A stretch of 64,000 nt of DNA from Empedobacter stercoris (GCF_025244765.1 NZ_CP104209.1:992001-1056000), one strand, 5' to 3'. Positions 46,273 to 56,460 are shown, counted from the first letter of the stretch. Notes: a model not told the origin generated them from the letters alone. A program made the numbers and translations.

Positions 46273-47226
46273 ATGTCACAAAACGGAATTCCATCGGTTA
46301 ATTTAGCAGACTTTTTATCTGATGATCCTGCAAGAAAACAAAAATTTGTCAACGAAATTGGTCAAGCATATGAAGAAATAGGATTCGTTGCTTTGAAAGG
46401 ACATTTTTTATCTGACGAATTAGTTGAAAATTTATATAAAAGCGTTCGCGAATTTTACGCTTTACCTACAGAAACTAAACAAAGTTATATCGTAGAAGGC
46501 ATTGGTGGTCAACGTGGTTATACGGCTTTCGGAAACGAACATGCTAAAGGTAGAACTGTTGGTGATTTGAAAGAATTTTGGCATTTTGGACAGTATTTAA
46601 CTGAAGAAGATAAAGCGAAATACAATTATCCAGAAAACGTGAAGGTAAATGAAGTTCCTGGTTTTAATACTTATGGAGAAGAAACATACCTACAATTAGA
46701 AAAAACTGGAGTTTACGTATTGCGTGCTTTGGCCTTATTCTTAGATTTAGATGAGTTTTATTTTGATGATAAAGTAAAAAACGGAAATTCTATTCTAAGA
46801 GCAATTCACTATCCTCCTATCACAGAAGAACCTAAGGATGCTGTTCGTGCAGGTGCTCACGGTGACATCAACTTGATTACGTTATTAATGGGCGCTCAAG
46901 GTCGTGGATTACAAGTTCAACGTCACGACGGAACTTGGGTTGACGCAATTGCCGCTGACGACGAATTAGTTATTAATGTTGGTGATATGTTATCTCGTCA
47001 TACAAACAACAGATTAAAATCTACTATTCATCAAGTGGTGAATCCTGAGAAAGAACTATGGGGAACATCTCGTTTTTCTATACCTTTCTTTATGCATCCA
47101 GTTTCTGATATGGATTTATCTGTTTTAGATAATTGTATAACAGAGGAAAATCCAAAACAATTTGAAGATATTACTGCTGGAGATTTTTTAACTCAGCGTT
47201 TAAAAGAAATTGGTTTAATTAAATAA
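46273..47226 (+). CDS. 2-oxoglutarate/Fe(II) oxygenase, isopenicillin N synthase-like
   Basis: 317 residues. DIOX_N domain (about 7-110) and the double-stranded beta-helix core with the iron ligands His-Asp in AGAHGDINLIT (about 198) and His in STIHQVVNP (about 255), then the co-substrate Arg/Ser in TSRFSIPFF. The substrate is unknown; the family covers many small-molecule oxidations. Single-gene unit with its own terminator. Confidence 0.9.
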   Translation: MSQNGIPSVNLADFLSDDPARKQKFVNEIGQAYEEIGFVALKGHFLSDELVENLYKSVREFYALPTETKQSYIVEGIGGQRGYTAFGNEHAKGRTVGDLKEFWHFGQYLTEEDKAKYNYPENVKVNEVPGFNTYGEETYLQLEKTGVYVLRALALFLDLDEFYFDDKVKNGNSILRAIHYPPITEEPKDAVRAGAHGDINLITLLMGAQGRGLQVQRHDGTWVDAIAADDELVINVGDMLSRHTNNRLKSTIHQVVNPEKELWGTSRFSIPFFMHPVSDMDLSVLDNCITEENPKQFEDITAGDFLTQRLKEIGLIK

Positions 47227-47253
47227 ACCATATTTAATCTATTATTTCAAAAA

Positions 47254-47282
47254 AAAGAGAGTTGATTTTTTCAACTCTCTTT
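47254..47282. terminator. Bidirectional terminator
   Basis: 12-bp stem AAAGAGAGTTGA/TCAACTCTCTTT with a T5 loop, between converging genes. Confidence 0.8.
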
Positions 47283-47286
47283 CTTT

Positions 47287-47802
47287 TTACATACCTTTTA
47301 CGTACATATTGTAGTTAAATATATCCAAACACAACAAGGTGTATTTATAATCACTTTTATTGATATTCACTTCTAAAATTGGATCAGAATTGTAAAATCT
47401 AATTTTTAAATTGTCATTTTTATCCAACAACAAATAAATAGAAGAAATCGTCGGTCTAATCTCATTCATCCAATTTTTCAATAACTCTGTAGAGTCTTTA
47501 ATTAATTCAAACTTCTGAAAATAATCTTGAAAAAAATTCTCTAATCGTTGTACTTGTGTTAATCGATCTAATTCACGATACAAATCTATAAAAGCACATA
47601 ACTTTTCTCTTTTCGGACAAACACATGGATAAGGATGTTCGCCATTGTAAAACCATCTTTGCCACTTTTTACAACTTGTTTCGTCAATCGCTTTTTCAAA
47701 TTCATCTTCATATTTCAAAAGCCACCAATTCATTCGGCAAATTCGTAAACTACCTTTTGAAAGCTGTAAAAGTTCGTCTATATAAGCACTAACATTTAAC
47801 AT
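47287..47802 (-). CDS. Hypothetical protein with Cys motif
   Basis: 171 residues, no signal peptide. The middle carries PYPCVCPKREKLC, a compact Cys cluster (CxCx6C) that might bind a metal, with two Trp-rich stretches before it (RMNWWLLKYEDE and KKWQRWFYNG). I do not recognise the family. Confidence 0.6.
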   Translation of the reverse strand: MLNVSAYIDELLQLSKGSLRICRMNWWLLKYEDEFEKAIDETSCKKWQRWFYNGEHPYPCVCPKREKLCAFIDLYRELDRLTQVQRLENFFQDYFQKFELIKDSTELLKNWMNEIRPTISSIYLLLDKNDNLKIRFYNSDPILEVNINKSDYKYTLLCLDIFNYNMYVKGM

Positions 47803-48005
47803 GAAATAGAAAATTAAAGTACAGCTAATTTACAATTTTTTTTTCTTGAATTTTAATGTTTTAAGAATAATTTTTCAAATTTTAGAATCTTAAATTGCTC
47901 ATCAAATAAAACATTATAAAAGAACATTTTTTCCTTCATCATTTTATTTTTCATTTGCACATTTCGAACTGGAATTAAGATATTAAATTGAAATTTTCTA
48001 TCTTT

Positions 48006-48425
48006 TTAGAAGTGATTAACAGCCGCATAATAAATCAATTTGTACCACGAATCAATTGGTGAATAAATTCCATAAAAATCAGAATATAGAGCATCTGCTT
48101 CATCTTTGTAAACATTGGAAATCGAATAATTATCAATCTCAAATTTTGAAACACATTTATAGGTTGTTAACTTAGAACAAATTGAAGTGTCTTGTACATA
48201 TTTTACCGAATCCCATTTCAATCCAAATTCGTCCATTTTATAATCTTCAAACTTATTAATTGTAGGATCTACCACAATTTTTTTGTTCGGAAATTCTAAA
48301 CTTTTTTTTTGGATATCTTTTGAAATAGTATCGTATACTTTTGCTCGAATTTGATTTGGGTTAACATTTTGCGCATCAACAAATAACACAATATGTAAGG
48401 AAAAAACCAATAAAAAAAGTCTCAT
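48006..48425 (-). CDS. Hypothetical secreted protein
   Basis: 139 residues with a signal peptide (LFLLVFSLHIVLFVDAQ, cut near 19). The rest is hydrophilic with two Cys (DTSICSKLTTYKC) that could form a disulfide. No family recognised. A -7 match TAAATTTG (48483-48490) lies about 58 bp upstream. Confidence 0.6.
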   Translation of the reverse strand: MRLFLLVFSLHIVLFVDAQNVNPNQIRAKVYDTISKDIQKKSLEFPNKKIVVDPTINKFEDYKMDEFGLKWDSVKYVQDTSICSKLTTYKCVSKFEIDNYSISNVYKDEADALYSDFYGIYSPIDSWYKLIYYAAVNHF

Positions 48426-48890
48426 TTTGGCGTTTTTGGTTTAAAATTTGTTTAAATTTATGAAGTCTTTACGATTCAAAATCAAATTTAGTTGAAAAGA
48501 TTGCAAATCTTATCATTTCATCATCTTTTTGAAAATAAATAGTTAAAAAGGTGTTAAAGTATGTTTTCACGTAATTACATATTAACTATTATTGTTTATT
48601 TTTTAATGAATTAATATAAAGATTAATATCCGACAATAAACGATTATTATAAATATTTTCTATAATAATTATAAATAAAATCTTTTACAATTTTTCCAAA
48701 TAAGACATAAAAGTTAGACATTTGCACTGTCAAATAATTTATTCATAGATAGTAAGACAAAGAGTAACAACGAGTATAACGAAATTGATTTATGAAGTTT
48801 GAAATTACTCGCACTCTTTTTTACTTTTTAGAGTTTTTTATAGTAGTTTAGGTTGGTTAGTAATCCGTTCTTATAGAACGGATTATTTTT
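48426..48890 (+). other. 465-bp gap with plus-strand structured region (possible ncRNA)
   Basis: No ORF. Near 48759-48821 AAAGAGT...CGAGTA pairs with TACTCG...ACTCTTT around a 29-nt apical region and is followed by T6. At 48861-48892 TAATCCGTTC/GAACGGATTA (10 bp) is followed by T7 on the plus strand only. Both hairpins have terminator form for plus-strand RNA, although no plus-strand gene lies upstream. A small RNA is possible. No matching promoter pair was found. Confidence 0.35.
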
Positions 48891-48892
48891 TT
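48861..48892 (+). terminator. Plus-strand terminator without an upstream gene
   Basis: 10-bp stem TAATCCGTTC/GAACGGATTA with a 5-nt loop and T7 on the plus strand. The minus strand has no U run after it, so it does not simply end the M28 gene. Confidence 0.6.
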
Positions 48893-50222
48893 ATAGCTGT
48901 TTTATAAAATCTCTCAGTAAGTTGTATACCTTTTCAGAATAACTTAAATCTAAATTTTCGGGTGTATCATAAGGATCATGATAAAAACCTTTTCCTCCTA
49001 ATGTATAAATAAAAAAAGACGGAACACCTTTCATATAAAACGGACAATGATCAGAATTACATGCCTCTCCTCTTGTTTTTATTTCTCTAAGATAATTATT
49101 TTTGGAATTTATTTTTACTAATTGTTGAAACTCCTTCAAAAATATCTTACCATTCACCACTTGAACCCCCTGTTCGCCAGCTCCCATAATATCCAAATTA
49201 ATTAAAAACTTGATTCGGTTCAAAGAAAATAATGGATGATTAACATAATAATCTGCACCTAAAATACCAGCTTCTTCGCCTGCAAAAGCCATAAAAACGG
49301 TTTTATATTTGGGTTGATGTTGCGAATAATACTTCATTAACGTCATCATCATTGCAGTTCCACTTGCATTATCACTTGCTCCTGGAAAAATTGTAGACCC
49401 AACTTTTCCTAAATGATCATAGTGCGCAGCAATTACAACTACACTATCGTTGTTCTTTCCTTCTATATACCCAATTATATTATTTGCTTCGAAAAAATTA
49501 TTCAATTCTGATTCAATAAAAAAATCGTTTATTTTTAAGTTTTTTGTAAAGTAATTATCCGAAATAATAAATTCTGAAACCGAAGATCTTCTTTGACTTA
49601 GACTTGCAGTTAGTTTATCCGAAGTAAATCTAAAAATAGCCCGATGTTGGTTGTTATCTTTTTCATAAATATTCGCCCATTGCTTGTAATATTGCTGAAT
49701 AGAATCAACTTTTGTTTGTAATGGAGGCAAAATAATGTGTTTCTCTTTTTGATTTTGATTATCCTTTATAATAAAACTTCTTGTCTTTTCTTTAGATTGA
49801 AAAGATGCGATATATGCAACTGTATCAAATATATAAAAGGGTAAATCAACTTTAGATATTGACTTAGAGCTTGGTTTCACAATAAAATCAATCCCATATT
49901 TTAACTCTTTTCCATTTATTTTCAACTTTGCATCTTTAATTACATTAATCGGAAAAGTGAAAGTTTGATGATAATCCGAAGAAAATGATTTTAGTCCATT
50001 TTTTTGAAATTCGTTTTGTATATAAATACCCGCATTCCTCATTCCATCTTCTACATAACCACGTCCAGCAAAAGATTTTGAAGTAAGTGAATCTAAAACT
50101 GTTTTAAAATAATTTTGATCAAACGATTGAGCTTTAGCTATCGCAACTGTAAAACAAGAAATCAATCCAAAAAGTATTATTTTTTTCATCATCATTTGAT
50201 TCATATTCTTTAAAAAAAACAT
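48891..50222 (-). CDS. M28 family zinc aminopeptidase, exported
   Basis: 443 residues. A signal peptide follows the Met cluster at residues 10-12 (KKIILFGLISCFTVAIAKAQ), so the true start may be 50195-50189. The peptidase domain begins about 225 with zinc motifs AAHYDHLG, GASDNASG, AGEEAGILGA, LDIMG and the final His in KGFYHDPYDTPEN. It probably trims peptides outside the cytoplasm. Confidence 0.9.
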   Translation of the reverse strand: MFFLKNMNQMMMKKIILFGLISCFTVAIAKAQSFDQNYFKTVLDSLTSKSFAGRGYVEDGMRNAGIYIQNEFQKNGLKSFSSDYHQTFTFPINVIKDAKLKINGKELKYGIDFIVKPSSKSISKVDLPFYIFDTVAYIASFQSKEKTRSFIIKDNQNQKEKHIILPPLQTKVDSIQQYYKQWANIYEKDNNQHRAIFRFTSDKLTASLSQRRSSVSEFIISDNYFTKNLKINDFFIESELNNFFEANNIIGYIEGKNNDSVVVIAAHYDHLGKVGSTIFPGASDNASGTAMMMTLMKYYSQHQPKYKTVFMAFAGEEAGILGADYYVNHPLFSLNRIKFLINLDIMGAGEQGVQVVNGKIFLKEFQQLVKINSKNNYLREIKTRGEACNSDHCPFYMKGVPSFFIYTLGGKGFYHDPYDTPENLDLSYSEKVYNLLRDFIKQL

Positions 50223-50387
50223 TCAACACAAACTCAATTATCATTTTAATAAAAAACAACAACTATCTATAGTAACTCGTTAACAAATTTAGAAAATCTT
50301 TAAAGAGTAAATCAAATTAATACTACTATAATTTTTATATCTTGCATTATATAAGTTATTATAATAAAAACAACAAATCACAATTAA

Positions 50388-51566
50388 ATGAAAGAAGTCG
50401 TAATAGTTTCAGCTGTTCGCACAGCAATGGGATCTTTTTTAGGAAGTTTATCAAATGTTCCTGCTACAGATTTAGGTGCAACAGCGATTAAAGGCGCTTT
50501 AAATAAAATTAACCTAGATGGTTCTTTGGTTGATGAAGTATACATGGGGAATGTTTTGCAAGCTGGAGAAGGACAAGCTCCTGCTAAACAAGCTATGATA
50601 AAAGCTGGTTTACCAAATACAATTCCTGCAACAACCGTAAATAAAGTATGTGCTTCAGGAATGAAAGCTGTTATGTTTGCAACACAAGCAATTCGTTTGG
50701 GTGACGCAGAGATTGTTGTCGCTGGAGGAATGGAAAACATGTCGATGGTTCCTTTTTATTCACCAAATGCAAGAACAGGTAATAAATACGGAAATACCGT
50801 TTTATTAGATGGTATTGTAAATGATGGGCTACAAGATTATTATAGCAAAGAAATGATGGGGCTTTTTGGAGATACTTGTGCAACTGAATTTAATATTTCT
50901 CGTGAAGAACAAGACGAATTTGCCATTAATTCTTATAAAAAATCGGCTGCAGCTTGGGCTGCGGGTAAATTTGATAATGAAGTTGTTCCTGTAGAAATTC
51001 CTCAACGTAAAGGAGAACCAGTTATTTTTAAAGAAGATGAAGAATATAAAAATGTAAACTTTGATAAAGTTCCAGGTTTACGCGCTGTTTTTTCTAAAGA
51101 AGGTACTGTAACTGCGGCTAATGCGTCAACGATAAATGATGGAGCTTCTGCTTTAGTTTTAATGTCTTTAGATAAAGCAAATGAATTAGGAATAAAACCT
51201 TTAGCTAAAGTAATTGCTTACGCTGACGCTTCTCAAGAACCTTCAAAATTTACGACTGCACCAGCGAAAGCGGTTGAGAAGTTATTGAAAAAAGCAAATA
51301 TGTCTGCAACTGATGTTGATTTTTGGGAATTTAACGAAGCTTTTTCAGTCGTTGGAATCGCTAATACTAAAATTTTAAACTTAGACGCTTCTAAAGTCAA
51401 TGTAAATGGAGGTGCTGTTTCTATTGGTCATCCACTTGGAAACTCTGGATCTCGTATTTTAGTTACCTTATTAAACGTTTTAGAACAAAATGGAGGTAAA
51501 ATTGGTGGAGCAGCTATCTGTAATGGTGGCGGTGGAGCTTCAGCCATGATTATCGAAAAAATGTAA
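50388..51566 (+). CDS. Acetyl-CoA C-acetyltransferase (thiolase)
   Basis: 392 residues. The acyl-binding Cys is in NKVCASGMKAVM (about residue 88), the catalytic His in NEAFSVVGIA and GHPLGNSGSR, and the second Cys in ICNGGGGASAM. It condenses two acetyl-CoA or cleaves acetoacetyl-CoA, in butanoate or fatty acid metabolism. A single gene followed by an unusually long hairpin. Confidence 0.94.
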   Translation: MKEVVIVSAVRTAMGSFLGSLSNVPATDLGATAIKGALNKINLDGSLVDEVYMGNVLQAGEGQAPAKQAMIKAGLPNTIPATTVNKVCASGMKAVMFATQAIRLGDAEIVVAGGMENMSMVPFYSPNARTGNKYGNTVLLDGIVNDGLQDYYSKEMMGLFGDTCATEFNISREEQDEFAINSYKKSAAAWAAGKFDNEVVPVEIPQRKGEPVIFKEDEEYKNVNFDKVPGLRAVFSKEGTVTAANASTINDGASALVLMSLDKANELGIKPLAKVIAYADASQEPSKFTTAPAKAVEKLLKKANMSATDVDFWEFNEAFSVVGIANTKILNLDASKVNVNGGAVSIGHPLGNSGSRILVTLLNVLEQNGGKIGGAAICNGGGGASAMIIEKM

Positions 51567-51568
51567 AA

Positions 51569-51631
51569 TTCAATTTCAAAAGATAAAAGCGTCTACTAGA
51601 TAAGTGGACGCTTTTATCTTTTGAAATTGAA
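51569..51631. terminator. Very long stem-loop after thiolase gene
   Basis: A 28-bp stem (51569-51596 with 51604-51631) with a single G:T pair and a 7-nt loop. The core is GATAAAAGCGTC. It has no terminal T run, unlike other terminators here. It could end transcription or protect the mRNA 3' end. Confidence 0.6.
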
Positions 51632-51693
51632 GGAATTGTAAAAAATATCAAAAACATTCTACATTTATTTATAATTGGCTAAAAAACCTTTTC

Positions 51694-51701
51694 TATATTT
51701 G
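51694..51701 (+). promoter_or_regulatory. Predicted -7 element of accA
   Basis: TATATTTG fits TAnnTTTG exactly, 23 bp before the accA ATG. A weak TTGG lies 15 bp upstream. Confidence 0.4.
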
Positions 51702-51724
51702 TTGAACTGAACAAACACTTTTGT

Positions 51725-52678
51725 ATGGAATATTTAGAATTTGAACAACCTATCAAAGATTTAGAAGAACAGTTATTAAGCTGTCAAATCGTCGGAGAAG
51801 GAAGCGGTGTTAACATCAAACAAGCTTGCGTTGAAATTGAGATTGCAATTGAAAATAAAAAGAAGGAAATCTATGGTAATTTAACACCATGGCAACGTGT
51901 ACAATTGTCTCGTCATCCTTCTCGCCCTTATACTTTAGACTACGCTTACGCGATTACAGATAATACATTTATCGAAATTCACGGAGACAGAACATTTGCT
52001 GATGATAAAGCTATGGTTGGTGGTATGGGAAAAATCAATGGTCAAACTTTCATGATTATTGGTCAACAAAAAGGTAAAAACACCAAAGAAAGACAATATC
52101 GTCGTTTCGGGATGTCTAATCCAGATGGTTACCGCAAAGCATTACGTTTAATGAAATTAGCAGAAAAGTTTAATATTCCTGTTCTTACTTTAGTCGATAC
52201 TCCAGGTGCATATCCAGGTTTAGAAGCTGAAGAACGTGGACAAGGAGAGGCAATTGCTAAAAACATCTACGAAATGTTAAAACTTACTGTTCCTGTAATT
52301 ACAGTTGTAATTGGTGAAGGAGCTTCTGGTGGAGCTTTAGGAATTGGTGTAGGAAATAAAGTTTTCATGATGGAAAACACGTGGTACTCTGTAATTTCAC
52401 CAGAAAACTGTTCGACTATTTTGTGGAGAAGTTGGGATTACAAAGAACAAGCTGCTTCTCAAATGAAATTAACTGGTCCTGATATGTTAGAATTAGGATT
52501 AATTGAAGACATCATACAAGAACCTCTTGGTGGTGCTCATTACAAGCCAGAAGTTGCGTATACAAATCTTAAAAACAAAGTTTTGGAAACGTACAATGAA
52601 TTGAAAAAATTATCTCCAAAAGAATTACAAACGCAACGTCAAGAGCGTTTTATCAAGTTCGGAGAATTTTCAGGATAA
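51725..52678 (+). CDS. accA: Acetyl-CoA carboxylase carboxyltransferase subunit alpha
   Basis: 317 residues. With AccD it transfers carboxyl from biotin to acetyl-CoA, making malonyl-CoA for fatty acid synthesis. Markers are [40 protein letters not shown] and [14 protein letters not shown]. Length matches the family (about 317). Ends with a strong terminator ahead of dnaB. Confidence 0.97.
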   Translation: MEYLEFEQPIKDLEEQLLSCQIVGEGSGVNIKQACVEIEIAIENKKKEIYGNLTPWQRVQLSRHPSRPYTLDYAYAITDNTFIEIHGDRTFADDKAMVGGMGKINGQTFMIIGQQKGKNTKERQYRRFGMSNPDGYRKALRLMKLAEKFNIPVLTLVDTPGAYPGLEAEERGQGEAIAKNIYEMLKLTVPVITVVIGEGASGGALGIGVGNKVFMMENTWYSVISPENCSTILWRSWDYKEQAASQMKLTGPDMLELGLIEDIIQEPLGGAHYKPEVAYTNLKNKVLETYNELKKLSPKELQTQRQERFIKFGEFSG

Positions 52679-52720
52679 TACATTTTACAATACTACGTAT
52701 TGTAGAATATACGAATTTAA

Positions 52721-52755
52721 AACGAGATATAAAATTAGTTATATCTCGTTTTTTT
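52721..52755 (+). terminator. accA terminator
   Basis: 12-bp stem AACGAGATATAA/TTATATCTCGTT, 6-nt loop, T run. A smaller palindrome TACAATAC-TAC-GTATTGTA precedes it at about 52686. Confidence 0.8.
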
Positions 52756-52774
52756 CTTTAATTTTGAACCTCTT

Positions 52775-54334
52775 ATGGAACAAGCAAATTATAATCCTGA
52801 AATACCAGCTAACAAGCGAAATATCATTGGTTTAGAGAAAGGTAAACTTCCTCCACAAGCTGTTGATTTAGAGCAAGCTGTACTTGGTGCGATGATGATT
52901 GATAAAAAAGGTTTGGATGAAGTAATTGACATCCTTACACCTCAAGTTTTTTATCGTCCCGAGCATCAAGCGATTTATGCTGTCATTCAAAAATTATTTA
53001 ACGATTCTGAACCAATTGATTTGTTAACGGTTTCGAATGAATTGAAAAAAGATGGCAAATTAGATCGTATTGGAGGTGATTATTATTTGATTCAATTAAC
53101 GCAAAAAGTTTCTTCTTCTGCACACGTGGAGTATTATGCTCGTGTCATTCAAGAAAAATATATTCTTCGTCGTTTAATTGAAATTTCGAATCAAGTCATT
53201 GAAAAATCGTACGATGACACTGCTGACGTGTTTGATTTATTAGATTATTCAGAATCGAAATTATTCGAAATTACAGAAGGTGGTATCAAACGTAGTTATT
53301 CAGAAGCCAAAGATTTGGTAACTGAAGCAATTGATAAAATTAAGGCTCAGTCTACAAAAGAAGGAATGTCTGGTTTATCTTCTGGATTTACAGAAATTGA
53401 TAAAATTACATCCGGTTGGCAAGAATCCGATTTGATTATTTTAGCCGCTCGTCCAGGTATGGGTAAGACTGCCTTTATCCTTTCGATGGCGAAAAATATG
53501 ACGGTTGATAAAAATATTCCAGTTGCTGTTTTCTCTTTAGAGATGTCTTCTGTTCAGTTGATTACACGTATGATTTCAGGTGAAACAGGGATTTCAGGTG
53601 AAAAATTGCGTAAAGCAAAATTGGCTGACCACGAGTGGAAACAATTATATACAAAAGTAAAGGGTCTTGAAAATGCACCTTTATATATCGATGATACTCC
53701 CGCCCTTTCGATTTTCGATTTAAGAGCAAAAGCACGTCGTTTGGTTTCTCAGCATGGCGTAAAAATGATTTTAATTGACTACTTGCAATTAATGACGGCA
53801 GGTGGAAAAGCAAACGGAAATCGTGAACAAGAAATTTCGATGATTTCGCGCTCATTAAAAGCGATTGCAAAAGAATTAAGTATTCCTGTTATTGCACTTT
53901 CGCAATTATCGCGTTCGGTAGAAACACGTGGAGGAAGTAAACGACCTTTACTTTCAGATTTACGTGAATCTGGAGCGATTGAACAAGATGCCGATATCGT
54001 TTCGTTTATTTATCGTCCCGAATATTATAAACTCGAATATTGGGATGACGAGAGTGAACCTTGTGCTGGACAAGCTGAATTTATCATTGCGAAACACCGT
54101 AATGGTGCGTTAGAAAATGTACGTTTACGCTTCATTAATGAACAAGCTAAATTTACTGATTTAGAAACTTCTTATGGTAGCGATTTCGAAATTCAAAGTT
54201 CAATGAATGATGGTTCGCAAGAAATGGGAAGTGCTATGAATTTATCTGCTATTGATCCTTCAGATGCCTTTGGAGATTTTGGAAGTGAGTTTACCAGCTC
54301 AATGAACAATGACGACGATAATTTACCATTTTAA
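52775..54334 (+). CDS. dnaB: Replicative DNA helicase DnaB
   Basis: 519 residues. N-terminal primase-interaction domain from PPQAVDLEQAVLGAMM (about 26-130), then a RecA-like ATPase with Walker A ARPGMGKTAF near residue 227, Walker B ILIDYLQLM near 335 and the H4 region SRSLKAIAKEL. It unwinds DNA at the fork. The acidic C-terminus ends NDDDNLPF. No intein is present. Confidence 0.97.
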   Translation: MEQANYNPEIPANKRNIIGLEKGKLPPQAVDLEQAVLGAMMIDKKGLDEVIDILTPQVFYRPEHQAIYAVIQKLFNDSEPIDLLTVSNELKKDGKLDRIGGDYYLIQLTQKVSSSAHVEYYARVIQEKYILRRLIEISNQVIEKSYDDTADVFDLLDYSESKLFEITEGGIKRSYSEAKDLVTEAIDKIKAQSTKEGMSGLSSGFTEIDKITSGWQESDLIILAARPGMGKTAFILSMAKNMTVDKNIPVAVFSLEMSSVQLITRMISGETGISGEKLRKAKLADHEWKQLYTKVKGLENAPLYIDDTPALSIFDLRAKARRLVSQHGVKMILIDYLQLMTAGGKANGNREQEISMISRSLKAIAKELSIPVIALSQLSRSVETRGGSKRPLLSDLRESGAIEQDADIVSFIYRPEYYKLEYWDDESEPCAGQAEFIIAKHRNGALENVRLRFINEQAKFTDLETSYGSDFEIQSSMNDGSQEMGSAMNLSAIDPSDAFGDFGSEFTSSMNNDDDNLPF

Positions 54335-54366
54335 TACATAAAATCAATTTAAATAAGATATATCTT

Positions 54367-54393
54367 AAGCTGAAATCATTTTCAGCTTTTTTT
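54367..54393 (+). terminator. dnaB terminator
   Basis: 9-bp stem AAGCTGAAA/TTTCAGCTT, 4-nt loop and T run, 32 bp past the stop. The remaining 240 bp before the next gene hold no other feature I can support. Confidence 0.8.
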
Positions 54394-54630
54394 GTTTATA
54401 TTAATTACAATTAACAATTCTTTCAAGCTTATGGTGACCATCTTAGTATTTGAAATCTTGAAATACTTTTGAAATATTCTATTTTCAATAAACTAAAAAA
54501 TACTTATTCATCATTCCTTGCTATCAACTCAATTACATTTTATTCGATAAACTATCAGTTTTATTTATCCTAAAAGTTTTGTTAGGAACGAGAATTGCTA
54601 CAACTTTGTATAGATTAAATAAAGAGTGAA

Positions 54631-56004
54631 ATGGCAAGTTCAATCAGAACACTAAATCCTGCTACAGGTAAAATCGAAAAAGAATTTCAAGCCTACACAA
54701 GCGAAGAAATCAATCAATATATAGACGACGCAAACGAATTATATCAAACATGGCGATTCGAATCTTTTGAAGATCGAAAAGCTGTAATGAAACGTGTTGC
54801 AAACGAAATGCGTAAACAAAAATCACGATTAGCAGCTTTAATTACAACTGAAATGGGTAAACCATTGCATGAAAGTGAAATCGAAATTGAGTATAGCGCA
54901 AATATTATCGATTATTATGCAGATAATGCAGAAGAATTTTTAGCAAATGTTCCTTTACAAACAGAAAAAGGTGACGCCTATGTGGTTTCAGAACCTATTG
55001 GTGTTTTGTTAGGTGTTATGCCTTGGAATTTTCCTTTTTCTCAAATAGCACGTTTTGCAAGTCCACATATCATGGCTGGTAACACGGTTGTTTTGAAAAC
55101 AGCTTCTAATATTCCGCAATGTGGAATTGCATTCGAAGAAATGTTTATAGCAGCTGGTGCACCAAAAGGTTTGTACAAAAACTTATTGATGTCAGGAAAA
55201 GATACAGATGTAATTATCAATAACCCAAAAATAGTTGGTGTTTCTTTAACTGGTTCAGAAGCAGCAGGTGCAGAAGTTGCAAGTATTGCAGGTAAAAATG
55301 TAAAACCTTTAGTTTTAGAACTTGGTGGTTCTGATCCAATGATTGTTTTAGATGATGCCGATATCGAAAAAGTAATGAACGGAACAATTAATGGACGTTT
55401 GCGTAATGCTGGACAAGCGTGTACTTCTTCGAAACGAATTATTGTACAAGAAGGTATTTACGACGAATATTTAAAACGAATTACAGCTCATGTAAATGGA
55501 ATGAAAGTTGGCGATCCGACACAAGCAGATACTAATATGGGTCCTGTCAGTTCAGAAAATGCCTTAGAAAAATTATTGGAGCAGATCAATGATTCAGCAA
55601 ATAAAGGTGCAACAATTCTTGCTGGAGGAAAACGTATTGATCGTGATGGCTTCTTTTTACAACCAACAATTTTAACAGATTTAAAACCTGGAATGAAGGC
55701 CTATGACGAAGAAGTTTTTGGACCTGTGATTTGTATTTGGAAAGTTAAGGATGTAGAAGAAGCAATCAAAATTGCTAATGATACGCCTTACGGATTAGGT
55801 GCTTCTATTTATACAGAAGATGTTCCGAATGCGGAGAAAATCGCTCGTAGAATAGATTCGGGAATGGTTTACGTAAACAAACAAGTTTCTTCAAGCCCAG
55901 ATTTACCTTTTGGAGGAGTAAAACATTCGGGATATGGACGTGAACTTTCTAAAGCTGGAATTTTAGAATTTGTGAACAAGAAATTAATCATGATTGCAAA
56001 ATAG
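54631..56004 (+). CDS. NAD(P)-dependent aldehyde dehydrogenase, succinate-semialdehyde type
   Basis: 457 residues. ALDH superfamily: MPWNFPFSQ (near 130), the general base Glu in LELGGSDPMIVLDDADIE (near 229) and the nucleophile Cys in NAGQACTSSKRI (near 263). The short N-terminus and SSPDLPFGGVKHSGYGRE near the end resemble succinate-semialdehyde dehydrogenases; exact substrate is inference. Single-gene unit. Confidence 0.9.
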   Translation: MASSIRTLNPATGKIEKEFQAYTSEEINQYIDDANELYQTWRFESFEDRKAVMKRVANEMRKQKSRLAALITTEMGKPLHESEIEIEYSANIIDYYADNAEEFLANVPLQTEKGDAYVVSEPIGVLLGVMPWNFPFSQIARFASPHIMAGNTVVLKTASNIPQCGIAFEEMFIAAGAPKGLYKNLLMSGKDTDVIINNPKIVGVSLTGSEAAGAEVASIAGKNVKPLVLELGGSDPMIVLDDADIEKVMNGTINGRLRNAGQACTSSKRIIVQEGIYDEYLKRITAHVNGMKVGDPTQADTNMGPVSSENALEKLLEQINDSANKGATILAGGKRIDRDGFFLQPTILTDLKPGMKAYDEEVFGPVICIWKVKDVEEAIKIANDTPYGLGASIYTEDVPNAEKIARRIDSGMVYVNKQVSSSPDLPFGGVKHSGYGRELSKAGILEFVNKKLIMIAK

Positions 56005-56030
56005 TTTTTCGATCAGCATGATCAAACATA

Positions 56031-56062
56031 AAAAAATGCAACTTTTAAGAGTTGCATTTTTT
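56031..56062. terminator. Bidirectional terminator
   Basis: 13-bp stem AAAAAATGCAACT/AGTTGCATTTTTT with a 6-nt loop, between the aldehyde dehydrogenase and the inverted haemoglobin gene. Confidence 0.85.
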
Positions 56063-56460
56063 TATTGAATAAAACCTTGTTTTTGTTCCATTTGGTCAAT
56101 TTTGAAAAGAATCAAATCGCGCATTATTTTCGCTCTATTTTTAGCTTCATTTGCAATCTCTCCTTCAAAATTTTCGTCAATTATTCCAAACCACAATTCC
56201 ATCCAACGTTCGAAATGATGTGGTTTTAATTTTTCTTTCTGACTCAAAACCAAATGTGTTCGCATTGGCCAACCTTCAAAAGTTGCTTTTCCCAACAAAA
56301 CAGTTTCCCAAAACTGAATCATATGCGGTAAATGTTCGTCCCAATTTACTTGTGCAACTTCCGAAAAAAAGTAACCAATGACATCATCTTTTTGCACTTT
56401 ATCGTAAAACGTATTTACCAATAAAGCAACATCTTCTGAAGTTTCGATATCTTTTTTCAT
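56062..56460 (-). CDS. Group III truncated haemoglobin
   Basis: 132 residues. The fold is recognised by VNTFYDKVQKDDVIGYFF, the CD/E region LPHMIQFWETVLLG and the proximal His in THLVLSQKEKLKPHHFERW. It binds O2 or NO and may help in nitrosative stress or redox signalling; the role is inferred from family. It stands alone, divergent from rbfA. Confidence 0.88.
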   Translation of the reverse strand: MKKDIETSEDVALLVNTFYDKVQKDDVIGYFFSEVAQVNWDEHLPHMIQFWETVLLGKATFEGWPMRTHLVLSQKEKLKPHHFERWMELWFGIIDENFEGEIANEAKNRAKIMRDLILFKIDQMEQKQGFIQ

